A stretch of 43,999 nt of DNA, from positions 1 through 43,999 of IMG/VR virus record IMGVR_UViG_3300027782_002738; one strand, 5' to 3'. Shown here piece by piece: positions 16,998-24,085 of the stretch (positions within the stretch are counted from its first letter, which is position 1; every line of letters begins with the position of its first letter). Under the pieces are notes generated by a model. It ran no database searches. It saw only the letters and a program-made list of their open reading frames with translations, and was not told the origin of the DNA. The position numbers and the translations under genes are program-made. The DNA comes from a virus.

Positions 16998-17938
16998 AGT
17001 TCTTTCGTACTCATTATGTCAAAATTACAATGACACATTGTTTTATTACATACTACTGGCGTTTTAGGTACTTCGAAATTCTCAAAGATATTACCAATCT
17101 TTCCGCCAACTCTACACCAACCTCGGTATATGTTACCGCCCAAATCTACAATAATTTGCTCCACACCAGCATAACATTTCCACCCACTCCAATCATTAGT
17201 TTTTTGACTAATAAATCTATGTGCGCTTGAAACAACTTCCGTACTATCTTCTTTAATCATCTTCATTGCGCCGCGATAATAATCAAACGACTTGGTATAC
17301 TTGATATGCTTAACAATCAACTCATGTTGTTTATCAAAAATCTTCTTTTGAAATTCATCATAATCATACAATGTATCACCAAAATCATGTATCAATGGTT
17401 GCAATGCCATACTAATATTACCAATACCCTTAACTTTATTAGCTACAGCATAACAAAAGTCAAATTTATCCGGACTCATCATAATGTTTACATGAGTACG
17501 TACATCATCATGTAATACTTTTACTACCTGGACAAAATGGTCGGCATCAGCAAACTCGGGATGAAAGCTTAAACATACATGGTCAAAGTATTGTTTGTTA
17601 TCTTCCCACCAACGTAATGTTCTGCTGCCATTGCTAATCAATCCTACTTTAGCACCCAATTCAGTACAATGCTTACATATCTCTACAAAATGTTTGTATA
17701 GCGTTACTTCTCCACCGGTTAATTCAAAGTAAACTTTGCGTGGCGCAACTTGTTCTACTACACGTGTAATGAATTCTTTAACTTTATCTAATTCAGGCCA
17801 TTTAATGTCGCCTGAATGAAGATTCTCTGGACAATAACTACATTCAAAGTTACACGTATTACCCATACACCAATTAACGACAAACCATTCTTCATGTGTA
17901 GGGTTACTGTGTGCTAACTTAATATAATTGTGTTCCAT
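16994..17938 (-). CDS. Radical SAM enzyme with C-terminal SPASM-like auxiliary-cluster domain
   Basis: The 314-residue protein (from ATG 17938; two residues longer from ATG 17944) has the radical SAM core at its N-terminus: C29-x3-C33-x2-C36 (TCNFECSYC), then LTGGEVT and LISNGS. The C-terminal domain carries C255, C275, C297, C302 and C304, in GWKCYAG, CRVGGKIG and CHCN. The spacing between these five cysteines is the same as in the N-terminal domain of the plus-strand enzyme at 4826-5884. The start at 17938 is preferred because AGAAGGA sits 5 bases before it. It overlaps the sulfotransferase-like gene by four bases and the upstream stop by TAATG. It presumably binds two iron-sulfur clusters. 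Substrate is unknown. Confidence 0.9.
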   Translation of the reverse strand: MEHNYIKLAHSNPTHEEWFVVNWCMGNTCNFECSYCPENLHSGDIKWPELDKVKEFITRVVEQVAPRKVYFELTGGEVTLYKHFVEICKHCTELGAKVGLISNGSRTLRWWEDNKQYFDHVCLSFHPEFADADHFVQVVKVLHDDVRTHVNIMMSPDKFDFCYAVANKVKGIGNISMALQPLIHDFGDTLYDYDEFQKKIFDKQHELIVKHIKYTKSFDYYRGAMKMIKEDSTEVVSSAHRFISQKTNDWSGWKCYAGVEQIIVDLGGNIYRGWCRVGGKIGNIFENFEVPKTPVVCNKTMCHCNFDIMSTKEL

Positions 17939-18891
17939 TACCATCCTTCTATTTTTCTAATAACATCCATCTCTTTTACTAGCGGCCCGAGATTATATTT
18001 ATCGGCACTATAATGACGTTTGAAGAACTTGCTTTGTCCTCCATCAAAATTATGCATTGGTAGTCCCAATTTGTTATTCAATGCGGCTCCGAGCAACGCT
18101 GATTCACGATCAGGATCTCTATGTGAATGTTCTTCCCATAATACTGTATAGTTATCAAACCATTGAACGTTAGCAGGATCCCATTCAGTAAGCATAGTCA
18201 TATATGTACCGAGACGTGCTCCATAGATAGCCCACTCCCCGTTTTCTACATCACGTCCTATATTATGCCAAATGGTTAAATTGTTTAAGTTGCGGCTTGC
18301 AACTGTTTCTTTTAATGCATCTACTGTGGGTTTTGCTCCACGGTCAAGAACCATTTTTACTCCTTCTCTGAATCCAGCTCGCCACGCTTGAAACGGAGTA
18401 TGATTAGGATAAGTAGTAGAGTAGCAATCATACATTGTCCAGTATAAGTTATCTTTGCTGTCTAAACAAAAGTCAGCTATCCGTGAAACATCACCTTCAG
18501 TCTGATGCTCATGTGTTTTCATTTCACGCACATAAGTTTTTGTCCAAGAACTCATTCCGCCATTACCATAGCGTAGTCCATTAATGTTGTTAATCGCTTT
18601 CCAACGATATTGCGCTATCTTATAGTTAGGATCTTTGTCTGTGAAATCTAATTGTAAGTTGAAGAAACTTTCTTCTGGCATATTATCGCCGTCAATTAGG
18701 ATGAAACGTTCAGTGTCACTTGCTTCACCTGCGGCTTTGTGTGCGGCATCACTGCCTTTAACACTATCGACACGTTTTGCCCAGGGCACCATGTTCTTAA
18801 TCTTTAACCAAAATTCTTCTTTTTGTGGCTCATCATAGCTGAGATAGACACAATCTAAATCAGCTACATCAATAATATCTTCAGAGTTCAT
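17938..18891 (-). CDS. GT-A-like glycosyltransferase domain protein
   Basis: The 317-residue protein starts, after ten residues, with DLDCVYLSYDE and PWAKRVDSVKGSDAAHKAAG, leading to FILIDGDN (63-70), a D-x-D in the place used for the nucleotide-sugar metal in GT-A enzymes. The second half (about 120-300) has PFQAWRAGFREGVKM, TIWHNIGRDVENGEWAIYGARLG and HNFDGGQSKFFKRHY, and belongs to no family I can name. The opening is similar to the visible C-terminal end of the left-edge repeat protein. Probably transfers a sugar in the cytoplasm; donor and acceptor are unknown. It overlaps the radical SAM gene downstream by TAATG and the 108-aa gene upstream by 11 bases. Confidence 0.7.
   Translation of the reverse strand: MNSEDIIDVADLDCVYLSYDEPQKEEFWLKIKNMVPWAKRVDSVKGSDAAHKAAGEASDTERFILIDGDNMPEESFFNLQLDFTDKDPNYKIAQYRWKAINNINGLRYGNGGMSSWTKTYVREMKTHEHQTEGDVSRIADFCLDSKDNLYWTMYDCYSTTYPNHTPFQAWRAGFREGVKMVLDRGAKPTVDALKETVASRNLNNLTIWHNIGRDVENGEWAIYGARLGTYMTMLTEWDPANVQWFDNYTVLWEEHSHRDPDRESALLGAALNNKLGLPMHNFDGGQSKFFKRHYSADKYNLGPLVKEMDVIRKIEGW
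17944..17950 (-). promoter_or_regulatory. Shine-Dalgarno AGAAGGA favouring the ATG at 17938
   Basis: The minus-strand AGAAGGA ends directly at the in-frame ATG at 17944 but leaves a 5-base spacer to the ATG at 17938, which also reads TAATG with the upstream stop. Confidence 0.55.
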
Positions 18892-19207
18892 ATGTTTTTA
18901 ATTTCCATTTAATTATGTTATCATAAGAACTATCTACTACAATACTTAAATCTTCACTGGCACAAGTTGTACCCTCACCATCATTCACTAATTTAGATAC
19001 GATTGATCCGGCAATTTGCCCTGCTACTTTACCGTCTACTACTTTAATATCAGGCCGTCCTTGAGCAAATGTGCTAGCATCTATAACGACATAATTACCC
19101 TCAGGCTTTTCACATGTATAAAATAATACATTACCTCGCTCATCATAATATAATCTGAACTCGGGTTTAATGATGGGAGGTGCTTCCCAAATTACAAATT
19201 CTTCCAT
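18881..19207 (-). CDS. 108-aa protein of unknown function
   Basis: The protein of 108 residues begins MEEFVIWEAPPIIKPEFRLY and contains YYDERGNVLFYTCE, then NYVVIDASTF, then DIKVVDGKVAG. It is acidic, with two cysteines (Cys52 and Cys82) and no transmembrane segment. Strand-rich sequence with alternating hydrophobics suggests a small beta-domain. It sits between two GT-A-like genes, overlapping by 11 bases downstream and by 1 base (TAATG) upstream, so it is very likely expressed with them. I recall similar small proteins in marine myophages but no function. Confidence 0.75.
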   Translation of the reverse strand: MEEFVIWEAPPIIKPEFRLYYDERGNVLFYTCEKPEGNYVVIDASTFAQGRPDIKVVDGKVAGQIAGSIVSKLVNDGEGTTCASEDLSIVVDSSYDNIIKWKLKTYEL

Positions 19208-19953
19208 TAATAACTTTCTAATATTTTATCACTAAACGACTTAATATGATAGTGGAACGGGTACAATTGTGGATAAGTATTCACTCTAATAGTTTCCGGT
19301 AATATTTCATACACTAGTGTTTTAGTCCAATCTTCACTAGGGATACCATTAACATATTGTTTCATATGAATCATACCCATCTCATTAAAGTTTGGTAAAG
19401 TAGTCTTTTCTACTCCCACAATGTGACAAGCTATTGCATATACCCAATCAGTTGATACTTCTTCATTTGGATTACATTTCAGTATAGCTTTATACTCTTG
19501 CCAATTCTCAAAAATATCTTTTACTACTGTATAAAATAACTTAGCTGTTTCTGATTTTTTAAAGTATGTTATGCTATTATAAGTATCCGGTAACATATTC
19601 TCATCAATAAACTTTCTATATACTCTACAGTCAGACAGTTCACCTTTAAAGTTTCTAATAGTAGTTGATACTACTACATCATTAACATTTAATATGTCCC
19701 ACCAATGTTCAATATTACGTGGAATAATCATATCTGCTTCTAGTTTGATTGTTTCATCGTATGGGCTTGCTTCATATACTTGCCAATCATTTGTATAACC
19801 ACCTGTATCACCATGTGGTAACATATCACTAGTTATGATGGTTACATTAGCATTGGGCATTGCCTTTTTGATACTTAACTCTAATGCTTTAGCACATTTA
19901 GTATAACTGACTTTTTTAGTATCCTGTGCCATAATTACAAAACCTCTAGTCAT
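19207..19953 (-). CDS. GT-A-like glycosyltransferase family protein (paralogue 1)
   Basis: The 248-residue protein opens TRGFVIMAQDTKKVSYTKCA, with a Rossmann-like strand VTIITSD (37-43). The signature ASPYDETIKLEADMIIP (62-78) has E72-A-D74 in the D-x-D position. The neighbouring paralogue reads FSPYDETILLDTDYMV there, so the two are related in the donor-binding half and differ in the acceptor half (NSITYFKKS, HYHIKSFSD). It has one acidic substitution at the first D-x-D position, which may change the metal use. Four-base overlap with the upstream paralogue and 1-base overlap downstream. Likely transfers a sugar in the same pathway. Confidence 0.68.
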   Translation of the reverse strand: MTRGFVIMAQDTKKVSYTKCAKALELSIKKAMPNANVTIITSDMLPHGDTGGYTNDWQVYEASPYDETIKLEADMIIPRNIEHWWDILNVNDVVVSTTIRNFKGELSDCRVYRKFIDENMLPDTYNSITYFKKSETAKLFYTVVKDIFENWQEYKAILKCNPNEEVSTDWVYAIACHIVGVEKTTLPNFNEMGMIHMKQYVNGIPSEDWTKTLVYEILPETIRVNTYPQLYPFHYHIKSFSDKILESY

Positions 19954-20753
19954 GCTATTAGCTCCATAAAGTTTTCTTTATTCATAACATGAAAATCCAT
20001 ATCTTTAATTGTTATATATTCTTTGCGTATTTTGCCACGTTGCCAATTGTCATACATAACAGTATATTCTGTATTGAACTCATTCTCGGCGTCTCTATAT
20101 ATTGTTGTGTTTTTACCAACATGTACTAAGTTCCATGGTATTATATCACGTGGACTATCACTATGTCCATTTGCTATACGCAAGGCAAGTGTTAATCCAT
20201 AATCATTACGATATACTCCACCAACAAAACTATGAATATCACAATAATGGTCATAGTTCTTTTGTACCATTTCTAAACATTCAAATATTTGTTTGGACCG
20301 ATTAGATTTTTTAAATGTAACTACTGTAGCCCATAATGTTTTAAAACTATATGAACTTAGTACCTCTTGCGCCACACCCGGTTGCATTAAGTAACTAGTA
20401 GTATCATGGCAACAAAAGTCATCATATAAATTAAACGTTCTTAACAGTTTATCTGAGTTAACCATATAATCTGTGTCTAGCAGAATAGTTTCATCATATG
20501 GGCTAAAAGCATATGCTTGATAGCGTCCCTTATTGATCCAAATACTATGTTCACGTATGTTATTTTTATCAGCATTAGTGACTATAACTTTGTCAAAAGT
20601 ATATGATTGTATTGATGGTAATGATTCTTCATCTGTAACTAGAGTTACTGGAAGATTTAAAAAATGATTAATGCGTTTAGCAGTAGCAACTGCCATGTCA
20701 TAGTAATTGAACTTGGGGGAATTAAACGCAAATAATATTGCACCTTTGCTCAT
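19950..20753 (-). CDS. GT-A-like glycosyltransferase family protein (paralogue 2)
   Basis: The 267-residue protein has the order expected for a small GT-A enzyme: N-terminal strand GAILFAFNSPKFNYYDMAVA, LPVTLVTDE (34-42), and FSPYDETILLDTDYMVN (83-99) with D93-T-D95. Downstream come YSFKTLWATVVTFKKS and HSFVGGVYRNDYGLTLALR, followed by the C-terminal MDFHVMNKENFMELI. HVMNK is a His that could complete the metal site. It overlaps the next gene by four bases. Probably a cytoplasmic glycosyltransferase with unknown sugar and acceptor; related to 19207-19953, suggesting duplication. Confidence 0.72.
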   Translation of the reverse strand: MSKGAILFAFNSPKFNYYDMAVATAKRINHFLNLPVTLVTDEESLPSIQSYTFDKVIVTNADKNNIREHSIWINKGRYQAYAFSPYDETILLDTDYMVNSDKLLRTFNLYDDFCCHDTTSYLMQPGVAQEVLSSYSFKTLWATVVTFKKSNRSKQIFECLEMVQKNYDHYCDIHSFVGGVYRNDYGLTLALRIANGHSDSPRDIIPWNLVHVGKNTTIYRDAENEFNTEYTVMYDNWQRGKIRKEYITIKDMDFHVMNKENFMELIA

Positions 20754-21055
20754 CGTACAGTCTCAACTTCTTTCCATTCTTTATACCATTCAAGCATAAC
20801 TTTACTGTATGTATCTTTTAACACAGCTAGTAATTGGTCACGGTTAACTTGCACTGGGTTATTGAAGTTGTCGATTAGTATTACAAAGTTATCATCTAAC
20901 GCATTTAAAAATGCGATAAGTTCTGGGCTAGCTTTCCATAGTCCGCCCTGTTCGGCAATAATAAATTTGCCATCGTATTTGTCTTTTAGTTGCGCTTTTG
21001 CGCTATTATGATTGAAGCGGGCCTTAGCCTCGCTAATTAAAAGTTTGGTATCCAT
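20750..21055 (-). CDS. Small conserved-looking phage protein, first gene of the tailoring operon
   Basis: The 101-residue protein starts MDTKLLISEAKARFNHNSAK, with YDGKFIIAEQGGLWKASPEL and NFVILIDNFNNPVQVNRDQLL. It is alpha/beta in composition, has no cysteine, signal or membrane segment, and ends in a charged helix (EWYKEWKEVETVR). AGGAGT at 21061-21066 precedes its ATG by 5 bases, the strongest ribosome site in the minus-strand operon, and a TCTAAATA octamer lies just upstream. It overlaps the GT gene downstream by ATGA. Similar proteins sit beside structural genes in T4-like marine phages as far as I recall. Function is unknown. Confidence 0.8.
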   Translation of the reverse strand: MDTKLLISEAKARFNHNSAKAQLKDKYDGKFIIAEQGGLWKASPELIAFLNALDDNFVILIDNFNNPVQVNRDQLLAVLKDTYSKVMLEWYKEWKEVETVR

Positions 21056-21071
21056 TAAACACTCCTAGAAG

Positions 21072-21079
21072 TATTTAGA
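21072..21079 (-). promoter_or_regulatory. Candidate late-promoter-like octamer TCTAAATA
   Basis: It lies in the 48-base gap between the fibre gene and the twelve-gene operon, ending 16 bases before the ATG at 21055. The gap otherwise holds a T-run after the fibre stop, without a hairpin. This is the only place the operon could have its own promoter near its first gene. Confidence 0.4.
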
Positions 21080-21103
21080 TGAATGATGTGCTATTGAAAA
21101 AAA

Positions 21104-22054
21104 TTAAGTGCCTGTTACTGTACCACCGACAGTTGGTGTTCCCCAAGTGTTAGCAATATATGTAGTTTCGGGTGGACGTATTGTTACCGTTGTAGCAGAT
21201 CCGGTCGACACGGTTAACCCGTTTGGAATTTCATCCCAAACTGTGTATATAGTAACAATACTACCTGTATCACCATTACTACCCTGAGTACCATTTGTTT
21301 TAACAAAAATATTAATGTTTGTAGATAGGTATCCGACAGGTCCTGTACTAGCAGTTTGATAAAACACATTTGCGTTAGCGGTTGTCCAATTATAATAACC
21401 ACTGTTAGTTGATATAGTAGGAGTAGAACCTCCCCCTCCTACTTTAGTAACACCGTTATAAGAAGTACCTGCAATACTAGCAGCACCTGTTATCGGTGAA
21501 CTTAATACAACTGTACCAACATTACTTGCTAGATTATTCAATAACAAATTAATACCAGTACCAACTGGATGAGCGCACGTGATAGCTAATTGTCCACCTG
21601 AATTAAAGAAATAGCGGGCGGCATCACCGTTAGCAAAACTAACCGTATGAGTAAATGTTATTGCATTTAACCACGTAGAAGCGTATGTTGCAGTATTTGA
21701 ACTGGTTGCACTTTGTGACACTGCATTTCGTCTGTTTGTATAAATTGTTTGTAAATTTGTAACAACATTTGCATTATATGTAATTGTATTTCCGGCCGAC
21801 GGTGCTGTTACACTAGTAATACTTGAGCTTTGATGAGCGGCTGAGTTTGATGTTTTAGTAATTAAATTAGCCCATTTTGTAGCGGTTACTGTATCTCCTA
21901 CTGCTACATTTGCTTCAGCAGTTTGTCCATATCCTGCACCCGAACTGCCAGTAGCCCATACTGTATTTAATACATTAGCTGTTCCGCCAGGATTAGCACC
22001 TACTAAAGCGTTATAATCATCGGCTTGAATTGTTCCAAATTGTGCGTAACTCAT
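21104..22054 (-). CDS. Fibre-like virion protein
   Basis: The 316-residue protein is rich in Thr, Ser, Ala, Asn and Gly with few charged residues, typical of tail fibre or decoration proteins. The N-terminus reads SYAQFGTIQADDYNALVG with GYGQTAEANVAVGDTVTATKWANLI, a pattern I associate with short fibres of marine myophages. The middle contains an ITFTHTVSFANGDAARYFFNSGGQL segment and the C-terminus GGTVTGT. AAAGGA at 22061-22066 is its ribosome site. It lies 3 bases after the next fibre gene. Probably at the baseplate or tail tip and contacting the host; the receptor cannot be told. Confidence 0.7.
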   Translation of the reverse strand: MSYAQFGTIQADDYNALVGANPGGTANVLNTVWATGSSGAGYGQTAEANVAVGDTVTATKWANLITKTSNSAAHQSSSITSVTAPSAGNTITYNANVVTNLQTIYTNRRNAVSQSATSSNTATYASTWLNAITFTHTVSFANGDAARYFFNSGGQLAITCAHPVGTGINLLLNNLASNVGTVVLSSPITGAASIAGTSYNGVTKVGGGGSTPTISTNSGYYNWTTANANVFYQTASTGPVGYLSTNINIFVKTNGTQGSNGDTGSIVTIYTVWDEIPNGLTVSTGSATTVTIRPPETTYIANTWGTPTVGGTVTGT

Positions 22055-22057
22055 CTT

Positions 22058-23266
22058 TTATCCTTTAATTGAAACAAATGCTTCTACTGTACCAACACCA
22101 TCAGTAGTTTTATTAGCTAAAGCACGACCAATTACATTGAATGATGTTGCTTCTCCCGGTGTTGCTGACCGAGCAATGCCGTTGCCTGCGCTTACCAGTC
22201 TATCACCTTTACAAACTTTACCAGTGACTTTAACATGTATTCGACCACCCACAGCAACTGCGGGGTGAGTATCATCATTACCTGCTCCGGCGTTCATCAG
22301 ATAGGCCGCAGTATTTGATACAACACCAAATACATCTTCACTTAATTCATGTACCACTGCTGTAATTTCTGCGTCACCACCTAATTCTACTACAGTACCA
22401 GCATCATATGGACTATCTGATTCAAAGCGTTCTGCCAAGTCAGCATATGTTGCATTTAACCTTGCGCCTGAACCCAATGTCCAAACACCAAAAATTGTTC
22501 CACCGCCTGCAATATTACTTGTAGTAATTTTAGTAGGGGCAATATTACCTGTAAATTGTGCTACTGAATTTGAACCAGTCAAATAGTCAAACACGTTAGC
22601 ATTATTATATGTACCTGATGGATTGAATGGATCACCATTAGCGTAATAGTAACCGTTTGCTTTAATACCGTTAAGAGCATTAATAACACCACCGGTAACT
22701 ATGAAGGCATTTGAAGTGCCACCGGAACCTCCTGTAAGAGTCCAAGTACCAACCATAGATCCAGTTGTTCCTGCTGCACCTGTTGTTATATTTGATGTGT
22801 TTAATGTAATAATATTACCAGTTGTGACATTAGCTGTTGTGATGGAAGCTGTAGCACTAACGGATAACAATCTAGTAAATATTGAGTCAGCATTTGAGAT
22901 GTTTAACGCTTGAATATTATTTGCTTGTAAATTGCCAGTAACGGTAACTGAACCAAATGTAGTTGTGCCTGCACCGCCCGACTGTGCTAGGGTAATCCAA
23001 GAACTTGCTGTAACTGTTCCATCAGCAGGGCATACGCACAATGTACTAGCATTTGTATTATACCATAATTGACCACGTAGTGGATTTGCAGGAGGAGTTG
23101 AATCTGCAAAGTTTTCCATTGCATGAACAAAGTTGGTATCAAGTGATTGACCGTAACCAGCATAATTTCTGCCCGGTAAACCCAATGATGTACTAGTTGT
23201 GTTTATAGTACCGTCGGCAATGGTCGTTAGTACTGTACCATCACTTTTTACAATCGTATATGCCAT
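22058..23266 (-). CDS. Tail fibre-like protein with C-terminal YADLAERF domain
   Basis: The 402-residue protein starts MAYTIVKSDGTVLTTIADGT. Its first 85 residues have LDTNFVHAMENFADSTPPANP and RGQLWYNTNASTL, which recur in marine phage fibre proteins. Residues about 90-270 are a Thr/Asn/Gly-rich beta shaft. Residues 274-402 form a compact C-terminal domain, with YADLAERFESDSPYDAGTVV, FGVVSNTAAYLMN, GRIHVKVTGKVCKGDRLV and IGRALANK; this resembles the chaperone-like or receptor-side domain of other phage fibres but I see no autocleavage residues I can name. It is probably trimeric. The gene follows a candidate late promoter at 23290-23297. Confidence 0.78.
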   Translation of the reverse strand: MAYTIVKSDGTVLTTIADGTINTTSTSLGLPGRNYAGYGQSLDTNFVHAMENFADSTPPANPLRGQLWYNTNASTLCVCPADGTVTASSWITLAQSGGAGTTTFGSVTVTGNLQANNIQALNISNADSIFTRLLSVSATASITTANVTTGNIITLNTSNITTGAAGTTGSMVGTWTLTGGSGGTSNAFIVTGGVINALNGIKANGYYYANGDPFNPSGTYNNANVFDYLTGSNSVAQFTGNIAPTKITTSNIAGGGTIFGVWTLGSGARLNATYADLAERFESDSPYDAGTVVELGGDAEITAVVHELSEDVFGVVSNTAAYLMNAGAGNDDTHPAVAVGGRIHVKVTGKVCKGDRLVSAGNGIARSATPGEATSFNVIGRALANKTTDGVGTVEAFVSIKG

Positions 23267-23289
23267 ATTAAATTATCCCGATATTCTGT

Positions 23290-23297
23290 TATTTATC
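23290..23297 (-). promoter_or_regulatory. Candidate T4-like late promoter GATAAATA
   Basis: GATAAATA follows the stop of the 206-aa gene directly (TAAGATAAATA) and ends 23 bases before the ATG of the fibre gene at 23266. It matches the NATAAATA core of T4-like late promoters. Confidence 0.45.
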
Positions 23298-23918
23298 TTA
23301 AATTGTCACTAGATTTGTCAAACTTTGAATTCTGACTGTGTAATCTATTTGAATTTGTCTATTCAAACTCTTTTGTACTGGGTGAAAAATCACATGAGTT
23401 AATAATCTTGTGATAACATTTCCATCATTATCTGTTCCGTAATTTGCTAATAAGCCCAATTCATCAAATACATAAGCTGAATCTGTTTGAGTACTATTGT
23501 CAAACGCATTTTGTCCTGCAGGCTCACCGTAATCTAACAAACATTGTACTAAAATATCAGTGTAAACACGACCAGTAGTATGTGAAACTGTCATTTTATT
23601 ACGTGTAGGATCTAAGTTAAAAACACTAGTGTCATCTACAATTTTAGCGTAAGTTTGATTATATAGGGCTGCATTTTGACCAGTTGTATTTGGGGGTAGA
23701 TATGTGATTACACCTGTTTCATCTACGCTTGCACCACCGTTCCCAAATGCCATCTGATAAATTTCACCGTAACCACGACTGCTTAATGTATCAGCAATGG
23801 CCTCACTCATGTTTTCGTAGTTAATAGCATTATGCTTATCTACTAAAACTTCTCCGCTATTAGGGTCATAAATCTTTAAAAACCCCTCTACTTTATATGA
23901 TAGTGTTATTACTGACAT
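23298..23918 (-). CDS. Virion-associated protein of unknown function (LKIYDPNSGEVLV motif)
   Basis: The 206-residue protein starts MSVITLSYKVEGFLKIYDPN, then EVLVDKHNAINYENMSEAIA, LSSRGYGEIYQMAFGNGG, and ends with VIFHPVQKSLNRQIQIDYTV. This reads as a compact beta-rich virion protein. The position between the giant tail protein and the fibres suggests a fibre connector or tail-tip component. Its N-terminal LKIYDPNSGEVLV is also present, as LKITDPNTKEVLV, in the 50-aa product upstream, so a shared element may be a binding motif. It starts within the stop of that gene (TAATG). Confidence 0.7.
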   Translation of the reverse strand: MSVITLSYKVEGFLKIYDPNSGEVLVDKHNAINYENMSEAIADTLSSRGYGEIYQMAFGNGGASVDETGVITYLPPNTTGQNAALYNQTYAKIVDDTSVFNLDPTRNKMTVSHTTGRVYTDILVQCLLDYGEPAGQNAFDNSTQTDSAYVFDELGLLANYGTDNDGNVITRLLTHVIFHPVQKSLNRQIQIDYTVRIQSLTNLVTI

Positions 23919-24070
23919 TAGTTATCGCCTCTTGTTTGAACCAAAACTTCTTTGGTGTTTGGATCAGTTATTTTTAAATGAGATGAGAAGTAAAACCCAC
24001 CGTGTTCGTCGGGTTTAGGCCCATATTCCTGTACAGGTTTAGCTTTATCTTCTTGTTTATTATCACTCAT
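23918..24070 (-). CDS. 50-aa protein sharing the LKI-DPN-EVLV motif with its neighbour
   Basis: The frame ATG 24070 to TAA 23918-23920 encodes 50 residues: a charged N-terminus (SDNKQEDKAKPVQEYG), then GGFYFSSHLKITDPNTKEVL and a short QTRGDN end. The LKI.DPN..EVLV stretch (32-44) is the same as residues 14-26 of the next gene, apart from four substitutions. It sits 15 bases after the giant gene's stop and overlaps the next start by one base. No clear Shine-Dalgarno; the AT-rich spacer holds GATAAATA. The coding case rests on this motif and on the tight spacing. Confidence 0.75.
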   Translation of the reverse strand: MSDNKQEDKAKPVQEYGPKPDEHGGFYFSSHLKITDPNTKEVLVQTRGDN

Positions 24071-24075
24071 ATATT

Positions 24076-24083
24076 TATTTATC
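24076..24083 (-). promoter_or_regulatory. Candidate T4-like late octamer GATAAATA
   Basis: It sits in the 15-base gap after the giant gene's stop, with 5 bases to the ATG of the 50-aa gene. A start from here would give a leaderless or nearly leaderless 50-aa message, so it may serve the 206-aa gene or be a chance match. Confidence 0.3.
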
Positions 24084-24085
24084 AT

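Noticed and set aside
16994-17944. ATG at 17944 as the start of the SPASM-like enzyme
   Set aside because: The AGAAGGA site abuts it directly; the ATG at 17938 has proper spacing and a TAATG overlap with the upstream stop.
21080-21103. Intrinsic terminator after the fibre gene
   Set aside because: A T-run is present but I find no stem before it.
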